From Erwinia sp. 198 (GTDB taxonomy: Bacteria > Pseudomonadota > Gammaproteobacteria > Enterobacterales > Enterobacteriaceae), in the NCBI RefSeq assembly GCF_003937915.1, contig NZ_RHUM01000006.1, positions 124,001 to 188,000 on the forward strand: 64,000 nt of DNA, written 5' to 3'. Under the pieces are notes generated by a model. It had not been told where the DNA came from. It saw nothing but the letters and a program-made list of their open reading frames with translations, and searched no databases. Below, piece by piece: positions 50,542-62,995 of this stretch. Positions within the stretch are counted from its first letter, which is position 1. The number at the start of each line of letters is the position of its first letter. A program made the translations under genes and the position numbers.

Positions 50542-51756
50542 ATGGTGGATTCCGTTTCCGTTCCGAAGAGAGCAGCAGTCGACTGGCGCGCCTGGCGTTA
50601 TGCCATACCGGGAAAGCGCGATCTGCGTATTGATATGCTGCGCGGGATTGCTCTGGTGATGATGGTCGTGGCCCATACTGAAATTCTGTCGTTGGTCAAT
50701 ATCTTCACCTGGGAGCGCTTTGGTCTGACGACCGGTGCCGAAGGATTTGTCATTTTGTCCGGCTTTATGCTGGGGATGCTAAACCGCCAGCGTTTGCAAA
50801 AAGAGGTGTTGCTGACCGTAAGCTGGACGCTGTGGCGCCGCGCCGGAAAAATTTATCTGGTCAATGTGATTATTATTCTGCTGATGCTGGCGTTGAATAA
50901 ACTGAGCTTTGTAAATACGTTTGAAGTCACGCACTTTGTCGATCGCTATTCCGGAACCGTTTGGGCGCTTTTCCCCACCACGCCACAGATTAAAGAAACC
51001 TGGTTTAACATTATTCTTTATCTGCAAATCGGGCCGCATCAGACGCAAATCCTGGGCCTTTATATCTGTCTGCTGCTGATCAGTCCGCTTTTTCTTGCTT
51101 TGCTGCAGGGACGACGCGTCGTCTGGCTACTCCTGGCTTCACTGGCGGGCTATATCAGCTATCAGCTCTGGCCGACGCGGTTGACGGTGGCAGAATTTGA
51201 ATTCGCTTTCCCTTTGCTTGCCTGGCAACTTATTTTTGTGTGCGGGATGTGCTGTGGCTGGTACAAAGATGAACTCATGTCGCTGGCCCATACGCCAGGC
51301 GGCTATATCGTGATGAGCATAATGGTGATTTATGCGCTGGTGTTAATGTTTATCGCCCAAAACCATACCAATCCGTTTATGCCGCCTTCCCTGTTGATGC
51401 AGGTAATACCGCCAGCCGATTTCAACTGGTTTTATCGCCATCTTGCCGCTAAAAATGCGCTCGGGCCGTGCCGGGTATTAAACGACTTTTGCCTGATTTT
51501 ATTAGTCTATCTGGTTATGACGTTTTGCTGGCGACCGTTGGAACGTCTGTTTGGCTGGTTTTTAATCCCGCTGGGCCAACACTCGCTTTACACCTTTATC
51601 GTGCACGTTTTCGTGGTGCTGGCGGTCAGCCAGTTTGTTCATTTTGATCTCTGGCATCAGGCCTGGTTACGTAACACCTTTATCCATCTTGGCGCGCTGG
51701 GCCTGCTGTGGTGGATGGCGAAAAAAGAGATTGGTGGTCGCTTTATCCCTAATTAA
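50542..51756 (+). CDS. OpgC-family membrane acyltransferase
   Basis: A 404-residue inner-membrane protein with about 10 helices. KRDLRIDMLRGIALVMMVVAHTEI and GAEGFVILSGFMLGM carry the conserved Arg, His and Glu of the OpgC/acyltransferase-3 type. OpgC succinylates osmoregulated periplasmic glucans; this homologue probably puts an acyl group on the glycan of the divergent synthase operon. The start ATG lacks a strong ribosome site; a GTG one codon on is possible. 15 bases to the next gene. Confidence 0.85.
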   Translation: MVDSVSVPKRAAVDWRAWRYAIPGKRDLRIDMLRGIALVMMVVAHTEILSLVNIFTWERFGLTTGAEGFVILSGFMLGMLNRQRLQKEVLLTVSWTLWRRAGKIYLVNVIIILLMLALNKLSFVNTFEVTHFVDRYSGTVWALFPTTPQIKETWFNIILYLQIGPHQTQILGLYICLLLISPLFLALLQGRRVVWLLLASLAGYISYQLWPTRLTVAEFEFAFPLLAWQLIFVCGMCCGWYKDELMSLAHTPGGYIVMSIMVIYALVLMFIAQNHTNPFMPPSLLMQVIPPADFNWFYRHLAAKNALGPCRVLNDFCLILLVYLVMTFCWRPLERLFGWFLIPLGQHSLYTFIVHVFVVLAVSQFVHFDLWHQAWLRNTFIHLGALGLLWWMAKKEIGGRFIPN

Positions 51757-51771
51757 AAGAAGGAAAACAGC

Positions 51772-52689
51772 ATGTTTTATAGCGGGAGAAGAGCGCGTAA
51801 CCGATATCTGACGTGGATGTTTATCTGCAGTACTGTAACGCCTGTTGCTCAGGCTGCGTCGTCCGCCAGCGAGACTACCGATGCGAATGGCGAACCGGTT
51901 CAGGCAGCCGTTTTTACCAACCGCTGGGGACGTCTGTTTTCAGGTAATAAGGATAAATTTTCCAGCGCGCTGAGTTTTTCCAGCGGGTTGAAAGAACAGC
52001 GGTTGACCATTCCAAATGGTTCCGAATCTGCCCGACAAAAGAAAAAAGTTAATCAGTTGTTAAACCTGAGCCTGCAGTATTCTCCTTACAGCTACTGGTT
52101 TGGCAACGTTACTCTGCGTGCGCCCGTGTCTGATTTCAGCCGTTACAGCACTAATTTTCGCTACAGTTTCGGTTACGATGACTGGCATCCCAACACGTTC
52201 AGCCTGGTCTACAGCAATTATGGCGATAACTACCTGTTTACCTCCGGCACGACCCGACATACCTATTTTGAACAGGGCGCCTTTACTTTCGCCTACAAAT
52301 TTTCGCTGCCCGAATCCTGGCAAAAACATCTACTGATTAATAAAGGCGACGCGCTGACCTGTCAGATCGGCTACAGCTGGGTGCCGCGTTACTATTCCCT
52401 GGCCGACAATGATTTACGCGCCAATAAACAGGTTGGCCTGGGCGGCTGCGGTTACACCTTTAAACAACACTTTTTTATTCGCGCCACCGCCTTCTGGTAT
52501 CCCAAATCCGAACAGCAGCAGCCGTGGAACGGCGATTACAGCTACAGCTTTGGCTACGCAGGGTACACGCCCGGATCGCTGTCCTTGCAGTACAGCAACT
52601 ACAGCGGAACGCGTTTTCCCGGCCGAGGCAGCAGTAATGCAAAGTTTCGGGAAGGCACTATTTCACTTATCTGGTTTCTGCCCTTTTAA
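51772..52689 (+). CDS. Probable outer-membrane beta-barrel protein
   Basis: A 305-residue protein with an N-terminal signal (to about VAQAASS) and a run of alternating aromatic strands ending in Phe: NLSLQYSPYSYWFGNVTLRAP, RYSFGYDDWHPNTFSLVYSNYGDN, FGYAGYTPGSLSLQYSNYSGTRF and SLIWFLPF. The C-terminal Phe and strand pattern fit an outer-membrane barrel. It may form the exit channel or an anchor for the glycan. I do not recognise a named family. Confidence 0.72.
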   Translation: MFYSGRRARNRYLTWMFICSTVTPVAQAASSASETTDANGEPVQAAVFTNRWGRLFSGNKDKFSSALSFSSGLKEQRLTIPNGSESARQKKKVNQLLNLSLQYSPYSYWFGNVTLRAPVSDFSRYSTNFRYSFGYDDWHPNTFSLVYSNYGDNYLFTSGTTRHTYFEQGAFTFAYKFSLPESWQKHLLINKGDALTCQIGYSWVPRYYSLADNDLRANKQVGLGGCGYTFKQHFFIRATAFWYPKSEQQQPWNGDYSYSFGYAGYTPGSLSLQYSNYSGTRFPGRGSSNAKFREGTISLIWFLPF

Positions 52690-52699
52690 GGCCACCGCT

Positions 52700-53932
52700 A
52701 TGTTAACGCTGCAATCTCAACCCGTACTGGTCGTCGACGACGCAGCCACTTACCGCAAGTTGCTGGCGGGGTTACTGAAAAAATGGGGATACGAAGTCTT
52801 TGAGGCCGAAAACGGCGAGCAGGCGCTGGCGGTCCTGGCCGAGCGGCCGATTAATCTGCTGATCAGCGACTGGGAGATGCCGGTCATGGACGGCCCGACG
52901 CTGTGCCAGGAGGTGCGCCTGCAGATACAGGATCGCTATGTTTATGTGATCGTGCTGACCGCCCGTGAAAGCGTGGAAGATTTGCAGGTTGGCTTTGCCG
53001 CCGGCGCGGATGACTTTTTACGCAAGCCGGTTAACCAGGTCGAATTGCAGGCCCGGTTACACGCCGGTGAGCGCGTGTTGCAGCTTGAAGCTATGCTGGC
53101 GGCCCGGAACAGGCACCTGAGCGAAGCGTTAAGACAGATTGAACAGGACTTACAGGCTGCCGCCAGCCTGCAAATCAGTATATTGCCGCCTCATGCTCTT
53201 CAGCATGGCCCCTATTATGCCGACTGGCTGTTTATTCCTTCCGCATGGGTTTCTGGCGATATCTTTAATCTGTTTCCGCTTGATCATCAGGCCGTAGGCT
53301 TTTATTGCGTTGATGTCGCGGGCCACGGCGTTACGGCGGCAATGATGTCGGTTGCCGTCGCCAGACAGTTTCTACACGGTCGCACCGTGGATCGTTTTCT
53401 GTTTAGTGGCAATACCGTTACCCCTCCGGCTCAGGTGGTGAAGATCCTTAACGAGCGTTTTTGCGCGCAGAGCCAGGACGTGTTGAGTTACTTCACCATC
53501 GTCTATGGCGTGATTGATTTACAAAGCGGCGAGGGCAGACTCTGCCAGGCCGGTCATCCCACGCCTTTTATCGTCAGCCGGGCAGGGGTAACGCGCCAGA
53601 TAGGCGATGGCGGCCCGCCGGTCGGCCTGCTCGACGATCTTAGCTGGGAAGAGAGCGACTTTCAGCTGGCGCCGGGCGAGCGGCTTTGTATCTACAGCGA
53701 CGGCATCAGCGAATGCGAAAACCCCGAACATGAGATGTTCGGCGCACAGCGTCTGGAAACCTTGCTGGCTTCCCTTAATGATGTCCCCGTGGGCGGGCTG
53801 CTGGCGCAGGTGCAGCACGAGCTTAATCTCTGGCGCGACACGGCGCCGGGAGGAAACGCGCCCGCGGCTGACGATATCTCGCTGCTGGTAATTGAACGGC
53901 AGTCGCCTTGTCCCCCTGATGGAGAGTATTGA
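52700..53932 (+). CDS. Response regulator with PP2C/SpoIIE phosphatase output (RsbU-like)
   Basis: A 410-residue protein: receiver domain (about 5-125; phospho-acceptor Asp in LLISDWEMPVMDGP, Lys in FLRKPVN), helical linker (about 130-155) and SpoIIE/PP2C domain with WVSGDIFNLFPLD, VDVAGHGVTAAMMSV and CIYSDGISECEN metal motifs. It should dephosphorylate the STAS protein encoded next, under control of receiver phosphorylation. The ATG at 52700 is used; the frame extends upstream into the barrel gene without support. Its stop overlaps the STAS start (TGATG). Confidence 0.92.
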   Translation: MLTLQSQPVLVVDDAATYRKLLAGLLKKWGYEVFEAENGEQALAVLAERPINLLISDWEMPVMDGPTLCQEVRLQIQDRYVYVIVLTARESVEDLQVGFAAGADDFLRKPVNQVELQARLHAGERVLQLEAMLAARNRHLSEALRQIEQDLQAAASLQISILPPHALQHGPYYADWLFIPSAWVSGDIFNLFPLDHQAVGFYCVDVAGHGVTAAMMSVAVARQFLHGRTVDRFLFSGNTVTPPAQVVKILNERFCAQSQDVLSYFTIVYGVIDLQSGEGRLCQAGHPTPFIVSRAGVTRQIGDGGPPVGLLDDLSWEESDFQLAPGERLCIYSDGISECENPEHEMFGAQRLETLLASLNDVPVGGLLAQVQHELNLWRDTAPGGNAPAADDISLLVIERQSPCPPDGEY

Positions 53933-54276
53933 TGAAAATTGACATTGAAAAACAACAGGATGTAACCCTGATGACGCCGGTCACGCGGCGGCTCGATGCG
54001 TCGGTCGCGCTGCGTTTTAAAGAAGAAGTATTGGCGGTTATTCAGCAGGGGGAAGTGCGGCTGGTTCTTGATTTTTCCCGCGTCGATTTTATCGACAGCA
54101 GCTGTTTAGGCGCCCTTATCTCTCTGCTGAAGGCGACCAGCGGCAAAGGCACGCTAGTGCTTTGCTCGCTAAACGGCAATATCAAAAATATGTTCTCACT
54201 GACCCGTATGGATCGCGTTTTTACTCTCTACCCTGAGCGGAGCGACGCGATAGCCGCGTTAACCCTGGGAGGGTAA
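53932..54276 (+). CDS. STAS-domain anti-anti-sigma-type protein (RsbV-like)
   Basis: A 114-residue single STAS domain. The phosphorylation loop DFIDSSCLGAL has the target Ser (S56 or S57). In partner-switching systems the unphosphorylated STAS protein binds the RsbW-like kinase and frees that kinase's other partner. Start: ATG at 53932 with GGAGAG upstream. Three bases to the next gene. Confidence 0.9.
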   Translation: MKIDIEKQQDVTLMTPVTRRLDASVALRFKEEVLAVIQQGEVRLVLDFSRVDFIDSSCLGALISLLKATSGKGTLVLCSLNGNIKNMFSLTRMDRVFTLYPERSDAIAALTLGG

Positions 54277-54279
54277 ATT

Positions 54280-57351
<3,072 letters not shown>

Positions 57352-57837
57352 GGGTTCTCCTGACCAGCGAGGGTAAATAAGCGATCGCATCTTAGCCTTA
57401 CCGCCATAACGTTATTAAATAATTTATTGGACTATCGTTAAGCTTTTACTGAAAATATTCAGGCCTTCCGGAAGGCTATATGTCTGTTAGCATGAAATTC
57501 AGATGCTGTTATTCTTCGCTGAAGGAAAAGTAGTAAAAAAAGCGGCGGGATGAACAGATTGATCGGGATGAAATATAACGATGACAGGATTTTTCCAGCA
57601 AAAGGTTTTACAAAAATAATTTTTTTGACAGCGTCCTTAAACAATGGAAAAGCTATTCATTGGTTTTACTTAACGGAACGCTGTTGGCTATGCCGCTGAC
57701 CTTTCCATTAGCACTATATTCCCCAGATCTTTGGCTATCTTGCTTTTCCGATTTTGCGGGCTGGAAAGGTATGAAACGGATACACTCCGCTCAAGCGGGC
57801 AAAATTCTTAATTTTTTTTTCATTTAAATGTTGGGCG
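57352..57837. other. AT-rich intergenic region
   Basis: About 490 bases with no supported gene. Short frames on both strands are low-complexity and lack ribosome sites. Strong AT bias and homopolymer runs (ATTTTTTTTTCATTT near 57811) suggest a horizontally gained segment leading into the DUF3289/DUF943 pair. Confidence 0.5.
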
Positions 57838-57865
57838 TTTACAGGCGATTTGAGCGGCGTATAAT
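57838..57865 (+). promoter_or_regulatory. Candidate promoter of the DUF3289 gene
   Basis: TTTACA (57838-57843), 16-bp spacer, perfect TATAAT (57860-57865), 49 bases before the ATG. Confidence 0.6.
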
Positions 57866-57914
57866 TTACATTTAGCTGAAAATTTTCAGGAGTAACCCAC
57901 AAGGAAGCGATACC

Positions 57915-58757
57915 ATGTCTGCATTACAATTTCCCTGTACAATTTTCAAAACACAAAAAAAGATGGAAGATTACAGCGCCAGTGATATGCATTGTGGCGA
58001 TTTATCAGAATTTCAGCTGAAAAGAGAGTTTCATCTGGTCGATGTATCCACCAGAGTCAATCCTTACACATTGACCAAAATCACCCCATTTAATCAACCT
58101 CAATCGAGATTCTATGGCTACCGTAGCGAAGGTGAGAAAATTTCCCGGCAAGAATGTGCCAAAATCCTCTTTGATGAATTCCGACACCTTTCGCGGACAT
58201 TTTCCATTTACGGACCTTACAGCCATCTGATTGAAAAAATGATAACCCATATGCAGAATGGCAACGGTATGCCTTTTCAGGATACATCTTTGGATAGTGC
58301 GTTAAAAAAGCATATTCTAAATGATAATTCTAAAAACAATACGCGTCTTTTGTTAACTAAAGTCGTTGATAAAAACATAGACTGGATAAAGGGTTACTTT
58401 CCTTTAGCGCAAAAAAAAGAGTTAACAAAAGCGATCCTTAGAGGGAAATTACCTAAATTTGATCGGTTGCAGGATAGTTTTAACGGAATGGGGATTACAG
58501 TACATGATGTATGGGCTACACATATCACTATAAAATCACTGCATATTGAAAATGAGCGGTACCGCGCGCTTGTGAATTACAAAATACAGGATCATTTTGG
58601 CCTGGATAGTGAAGATATTTCAGCGTTAAAATTTAATCAGTTCCGTTTTTTTCGCATCTGGTTTTTGCTTCAACGATACAACCTGTTTGGCTTTAAACCC
58701 TTTATGACCAATATGGAAACCACTGTGGAAATTACCGGGAGACGTGATGAAAAATAA
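57915..58757 (+). CDS. DUF3289 family protein (YPO3983 type)
   Basis: A 280-residue protein without a signal peptide. The C-terminal half carries the DUF3289 pattern: SIYGPYSHLIEKMITHMQNGNG, LPKFDRLQDSFNGMGITVHDVWATHI, HFGLDSEDISALKFNQFRFFRIWFLLQRYNLFGFKPFMTNMETTVEITG. The domain is found as a C-terminal module of type VI secretion-linked toxins in Yersinia and relatives, so an antibacterial effector role is a fair guess. AAGGAAG precedes the start. Low GC, unlike nearby backbone genes. Its stop overlaps the next gene by 11 bases. Confidence 0.82.
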   Translation: MSALQFPCTIFKTQKKMEDYSASDMHCGDLSEFQLKREFHLVDVSTRVNPYTLTKITPFNQPQSRFYGYRSEGEKISRQECAKILFDEFRHLSRTFSIYGPYSHLIEKMITHMQNGNGMPFQDTSLDSALKKHILNDNSKNNTRLLLTKVVDKNIDWIKGYFPLAQKKELTKAILRGKLPKFDRLQDSFNGMGITVHDVWATHITIKSLHIENERYRALVNYKIQDHFGLDSEDISALKFNQFRFFRIWFLLQRYNLFGFKPFMTNMETTVEITGRRDEK

Positions 58758-59211
58758 TAAAAAATTATTGAGTACGTTGTTACTGGTTGGTAGCGCGTCA
58801 CTGGTCTATTTTTTTTGGTTGTTTTTTCGCCCTGTGGTAATAGTTGCCGTTCACGAGGACGGGAACTTCAGTGATGTCATAGTAAAAAATGTTCCGTTTA
58901 CCGATCGGGGTAAAATAGCCTGGTGGCTTAAAAATAAAGATAAGCTAAAAAACCGTTACGGCATCCCTAAACCAGCATTATATGGAAATTACACCATTAG
59001 CTTTTGGTTATTTGGTGATGGCTATAAAGAAGAGGGCAAGTATGACAGGTTATGTTTTAAGGATATGCAAACTGATAAGAACTGCATTGATAAAAACAGA
59101 GTGTTTTCAATAGATAAGAGCAAGAATAAGGGGACTATCTTCGTTGTGTATGATGGCGATGATTACCGACTGGAACAAAATGGGGAAGTAATAAAAATTG
59201 AACATAATTAA
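58747..59211 (+). CDS. DUF943 family membrane protein
   Basis: A 154-residue protein with one N-terminal membrane segment (about 7-27, LLSTLLLVGSASLVYFFWLFF) and a periplasmic DUF943 domain: RPVVIVAVHEDGNFSDVIVKNVPFTDRGKIAWWLKNKDKLK, YGIPKP, FGDGYKEEGKYDRLCFKDM and KNCIDKNRVFS. DUF943 genes commonly follow DUF3289 genes, which fits an immunity or partner role. ATG 58747 is used; GGGAGA lies upstream. Confidence 0.85.
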   Translation: MKNNKKLLSTLLLVGSASLVYFFWLFFRPVVIVAVHEDGNFSDVIVKNVPFTDRGKIAWWLKNKDKLKNRYGIPKPALYGNYTISFWLFGDGYKEEGKYDRLCFKDMQTDKNCIDKNRVFSIDKSKNKGTIFVVYDGDDYRLEQNGEVIKIEHN

Positions 59212-59620
59212 AGCTTTATTTATTGCGTAGTGCCCAGGGGAAAATCTTCCTTCCCCTGCTGATTTCTTATCATGTTTCAGCCGGGTACTGAGATACGCTG
59301 ATAACGGACACAGCTAAAAACATACATCACCGGCCTTCAGGGAAGTTATTGCCTCTTGTTCGGAGATCGGCAATGCAAGACAAAGGGTAATCTAACCCCT
59401 GAGTTTTTCCCGTCGGCCAAAAGCGGCGATTTGTTCGCATGCTTTCAGTTCATCCGGCAACCATCCCTGATATAATCCCCCTCCTTAAGAGGTTCTCATG
59501 CTATCGCCGTTGTATTGGATTGTGTGGTACTCCGTACAGCAATCGGTGTGTCAATATCGACTTTTCATACACGCTTTACATGATGTTTAACTGAATAAAA
59601 TCAGTGAGATAAGCTAATTT
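59212..59620 (+). other. Intergenic region before hpt
   Basis: About 410 bases with no supported gene. An AGGGGAA/TTCCCCT hairpin near 59235-59253 may end the DUF943 transcript. AT-rich sequence just before hpt probably holds its promoter. E. coli has gcd divergent from hpt here; it is absent. Confidence 0.5.
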
Positions 59621-60157
59621 ATGAAACACACTGTAGAAGTCATGATCTCCGAGCAAGAGATCGCCAAACGCATCGCTGAACTGGGCCAGCAGATCACCGA
59701 AAACTACCGCGACAGCGGCAGCGAAATGGTGCTGGTCGGCCTGCTGCGCGGTTCCTTTATGTTTATGGCGGATCTCTGCCGCAGGATTGAGGTATCGCAC
59801 GAGGTCGATTTTATGACGGCTTCCAGCTACGGCAGCGGTATGTCCACCACGCGCGATGTGAAAATCCTTAAGGATCTGGATGAAGATATCCGTGGCAAAG
59901 ATGTGCTGATTGTGGAAGACATCATCGATTCCGGCAATACGCTGAGCAAAGTGCGGGAGATCCTGCGCCTGCGTGAGCCAAAGTCGCTGGCAATCTGTAC
60001 GCTGCTGGATAAGCCTGAACGGCGGGAAGTGGAAGTGCCGGTGGAATACGTGGGCTTTACTATTCCTGATAAATTCGTCGTGGGCTACGGCATCGACTAT
60101 GCCCAGCGCTATCGCCATCTGCCTTACGTAGGGCACGTGGTGATGCTGGAAGAGTAA
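59621..60157 (+). CDS. hpt: Hypoxanthine phosphoribosyltransferase
   Basis: Purine salvage enzyme joining hypoxanthine to PRPP to give IMP. The 178-residue protein has the PRPP motif [14 protein letters not shown], the flexible loop [16 protein letters not shown] and the C-terminal [20 protein letters not shown]. Same length as the E. coli enzyme and next to can, as in E. coli. Confidence 0.97.
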   Translation: MKHTVEVMISEQEIAKRIAELGQQITENYRDSGSEMVLVGLLRGSFMFMADLCRRIEVSHEVDFMTASSYGSGMSTTRDVKILKDLDEDIRGKDVLIVEDIIDSGNTLSKVREILRLREPKSLAICTLLDKPERREVEVPVEYVGFTIPDKFVVGYGIDYAQRYRHLPYVGHVVMLEE

Positions 60158-60179
60158 CGCTCACCGCACGATCGACTAA

Positions 60180-60217
60180 GGCCGGCTTTCCCGGCCTGAT
60201 ATATGATCCGGCCGGAG
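60180..60217. terminator. Hairpins between convergent hpt and can
   Basis: GGCCGG-CTTTC-CCGGCC (60180-60196) followed by a second imperfect palindrome around GATCCGGCCGGAGATC. They sit between two converging genes and probably serve as transcript ends, though T tracts are poor. Confidence 0.5.
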
Positions 60218-60218
60218 A

Positions 60219-60884
60219 TCAGCTCGGGTTTTGCAAGCCTTTCAGCGCGTTAGCGATACCTTTGTGGTGACGTTCTTCAAGCACGTCCATGCTGGAGGCG
60301 CCGACTTCCAGGTCGTGCAGGTGGCCATCCTGAATACCGTAAACCCAGCCGTGAATTTTGACATTCTGACCGCGTTTCCATGCCGACTGCATGATGGTGG
60401 AGTGGCCCAGGTTATAAACCTGCTCGATCACGTTGATTTCACAAAGTTTGTTAAAACGCTGCTCCGGCGTCGGCAGCTGTTTCAATGACGAACTATGCTT
60501 GTACCACAGATCGCGGATGTGCAGCAGCCAGTTGTTGATCAGACCCAGTTCCGGGTTCTCGACCGCCGCCTGCACGCCGCCGCAGCCGTAGTGGCCGCAG
60601 ATAATGATGTGCTCCACCTGCAGTACCTCCACCGCGTACTGCACAACGGAAAGGCAGTTCAGATCGGTGTGAATAACCAGGTTAGCCACGTTGCGATGGA
60701 CGAACAGTTCGCCCGGCTCCAGGCCGGTCAGACGTTCGGCTGGTACACGGCTGTCGGAACAGCCAATCCAGAGAAAACGAGGCTTCTGCGCCAGCGACAG
60801 GCGTTCAAAAAAGGCCGGGTTTTCTTCTTTCAGCAGGCGAGACCACTCGCGGTTGTTACTAATGAGATTATCAATATCTTTCAT
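60219..60884 (-). CDS. can: Beta-class carbonic anhydrase Can
   Basis: Zinc enzyme interconverting CO2 and bicarbonate, needed for growth in air. The 221-residue protein has the ligands of Cys/Asp in CSDSRVPAE and His/Cys in [25 protein letters not shown] is the typical start. Divergent from yadG. Confidence 0.97.
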   Translation of the reverse strand: MKDIDNLISNNREWSRLLKEENPAFFERLSLAQKPRFLWIGCSDSRVPAERLTGLEPGELFVHRNVANLVIHTDLNCLSVVQYAVEVLQVEHIIICGHYGCGGVQAAVENPELGLINNWLLHIRDLWYKHSSSLKQLPTPEQRFNKLCEINVIEQVYNLGHSTIMQSAWKRGQNVKIHGWVYGIQDGHLHDLEVGASSMDVLEERHHKGIANALKGLQNPS

Positions 60885-60990
60885 TTTTATAGCGCCATAA
60901 CTTGATATGCGTGGCAGTAATATAGGCCATCAAACTGTGATTGAAAACGCTAAACAAGAAAACCATACAAAACAGGGCAATCCTTTACCT

Positions 60991-61917
60991 ATGACTTATG
61001 CACTGGAACTTGAAAAGCTGACCAAAACCTATGCGGGTGGCGTTCAGGCCTTGAAAGGAATCGATCTTAACGTGGAAGCAGGCGATTTTTATGCGCTGCT
61101 TGGCCCCAACGGCGCGGGTAAATCCACCACCATCGGAATTATCAGCTCGCTGGTGAATAAAACCGCCGGCAAGGTGCGGGTGTTTGGCTATGACCTGCAG
61201 CAGGATGTGGTCAACGCCAAGCGCCAGCTGGGGCTGGTGCCACAGGAGTTTAACTTCAACCAGTTTGAAACCGTGCTGCAAATCGTGGTCAGCCAGGCGG
61301 GCCTTTACGGCGTTGAGAAAAAAGACGCGCTGCAAAGGGCGGAAAAATACCTAAAGCAGCTCGATCTATGGGACAAGCGCAACGAGCGAGCGCGGATGCT
61401 TTCCGGCGGCATGAAACGCCGCTTGATGATCGCCCGCGCGCTAATGCACGAGCCAAAGCTGCTGATCCTGGATGAGCCGACCGCGGGCGTGGATATTGAG
61501 CTGCGCCGCTCGATGTGGAGCTTTTTGCAGGATCTGAATGCCAAAGGCACCACCATCATCCTGACCACCCACTATCTGGAAGAAGCCGAAATGCTTTGTC
61601 GCAATATCGGCATTATCCAGCATGGCCGTCTGGTGGAAAATACCACCATGAAAGGACTGCTGGCGAAGCTGAAATCGGAAACCTTTATCTTCGATCTGGC
61701 GGCGAAAAGCCCGCTGCCGGCGCTGGAAGGCTTCCAGTATCGGCTGGTGGATACCTCAACGCTGGAGGTGGAAGTCATGCGCGAGCAGGGGCTGAACAGC
61801 GTCTTCAGCCAGCTCAGCCAGCAGGGCGTCAAGGTATTAAGTATGCGCAACAAGGCTAACCGCCTTGAGGAGCTGTTTGTAGACCTGGTAAACGGTCGCA
61901 AAGGAGAGAAAGCATGA
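60991..61917 (+). CDS. yadG: ABC transporter ATP-binding protein YadG
   Basis: A 308-residue ATPase of an ABC-2-type exporter. Walker A GPNGAGKSTT, signature LSGGMKRRL, Walker B LLILDEPTAGVD and switch His in TTHYLEEAE. The ATG at 60991 gives the E. coli length; the frame extends upstream without support. Overlaps yadH by 4 bases (ATGA). The substrate of YadGH is unknown. Confidence 0.95.
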   Translation: MTYALELEKLTKTYAGGVQALKGIDLNVEAGDFYALLGPNGAGKSTTIGIISSLVNKTAGKVRVFGYDLQQDVVNAKRQLGLVPQEFNFNQFETVLQIVVSQAGLYGVEKKDALQRAEKYLKQLDLWDKRNERARMLSGGMKRRLMIARALMHEPKLLILDEPTAGVDIELRRSMWSFLQDLNAKGTTIILTTHYLEEAEMLCRNIGIIQHGRLVENTTMKGLLAKLKSETFIFDLAAKSPLPALEGFQYRLVDTSTLEVEVMREQGLNSVFSQLSQQGVKVLSMRNKANRLEELFVDLVNGRKGEKA

Positions 61918-62684
61918 CACATCTGTACTGGGTTGCCCTGAAAAGTCTGTGGGGAAAAGAGATTAACCGTTTTGCCCGGATCTGGATCCAGACGCTGGTG
62001 CCGCCGGTTATCACCATGACGCTCTATTTTATTATCTTCGGCAACCTGATTGGCTCCCGCATCGGCGATATGCATGGCTTCAGCTATATGCAGTTTATCG
62101 TGCCGGGGCTGATTATGATGGCGGTGATCACCAATGCCTATGCCAACGTAGCGTCCTCTTTTTTCAGCTCGAAATTCCAGCGCAATATCGAAGAGCTGCT
62201 GGTGGCGCCGGTGCCGACGCACGTCATTATCGCTGGCTATGTCGGCGGCGGCGTGGCGCGCGGCGTCTGCGTCGGGATCCTGGTGACCGCGGTATCGCTG
62301 TTCTTTGTGCCGTTTCACGTGCACTCCTGGCTGATGGTGGCGGTAACGCTGCTGCTGACGGCGATCCTGTTTTCGCTGGCGGGCCTGCTGAACGCGGTCT
62401 TTGCTAAAACCTTTGACGACATCAGCCTGATCCCGACTTTTGTGCTGACGCCGTTAACCTATCTGGGCGGCGTGTTCTATTCGCTGACGCTGCTGCCGCC
62501 GTTCTGGCAGATGGTGTCGAAGCTGAACCCGATCGTCTATATGATCAGCGGCTTCCGCTTTGGCTTCCTGGGCATCTCCGACGTGCCGCTGGTGTTTACT
62601 CTGGCGGTGCTGGTAGGCTTTATCGCGGTGTTTTACATTCTGGTCTGGTGGCTGATCCAGCGCGGAAGAGGGCTGCGTACCTAA
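61914..62684 (+). CDS. yadH: ABC-2 type transporter permease YadH
   Basis: A 256-residue inner-membrane permease with six helices; KEINRFARIWIQTLVPPVITMTLYFIIFG and LTPLTYLGGVFYSLTLLPPFWQ are ABC-2 signatures. Partner of YadG. The E. coli panD/panC neighbours are replaced here by an unrecognised gene. Confidence 0.95.
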   Translation: MTHLYWVALKSLWGKEINRFARIWIQTLVPPVITMTLYFIIFGNLIGSRIGDMHGFSYMQFIVPGLIMMAVITNAYANVASSFFSSKFQRNIEELLVAPVPTHVIIAGYVGGGVARGVCVGILVTAVSLFFVPFHVHSWLMVAVTLLLTAILFSLAGLLNAVFAKTFDDISLIPTFVLTPLTYLGGVFYSLTLLPPFWQMVSKLNPIVYMISGFRFGFLGISDVPLVFTLAVLVGFIAVFYILVWWLIQRGRGLRT

Positions 62685-62700
62685 ACGCTTAAAGGCCTCT

Positions 62701-62765
62701 CTTCCCGCAGTGGGAAGGGGGGCTGAACCGCCTTCTCTCTGCATGGAGAAGGTGGCTGAACGGAG
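62701..62765. repeat. Paired hairpin/direct repeat after yadH
   Basis: CTTCCC/GGGAAG (62704-62719) and CCTTCTC/GGAGAAGG (about 62732-62753) each follow with the direct repeat GGCTGAAC. Looks like a small dispersed intergenic repeat that may also end the yadGH transcript. Confidence 0.45.
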
Positions 62766-62995
62766 CTGGCTCATAAAGAAAGCGTAACCGCAAAGAGCAC
62801 GATCTCCATCCCCGCATTATTTGACGTCCATCACTGAATATAAGAAAACCTTATTTAGCGGCAAACTTTTTCCTCCCTGTTGCCACTCAGTCCTATCGCG
62901 AGCACGTTGTACTGGTATTAAGTATGGCCGGTGTCGTCACGATAAATCAGCAGGCCACAAGCCTGCTATCTTTGACTTAGCCGGGGATCAGACTT

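Noticed and set aside
50334-50633. 99-codon plus-strand frame in the divergent promoter region
   Set aside because: It overlaps the start of the well-supported OpgC-like gene in another frame and has no family resemblance; more likely untranslated DNA.
57459-57644. 61-codon minus-strand frame upstream of the cystathionine gamma-synthase-family gene
   Set aside because: Low-complexity hydrophobic sequence in an AT-rich gap, no ribosome site, no recognisable family.
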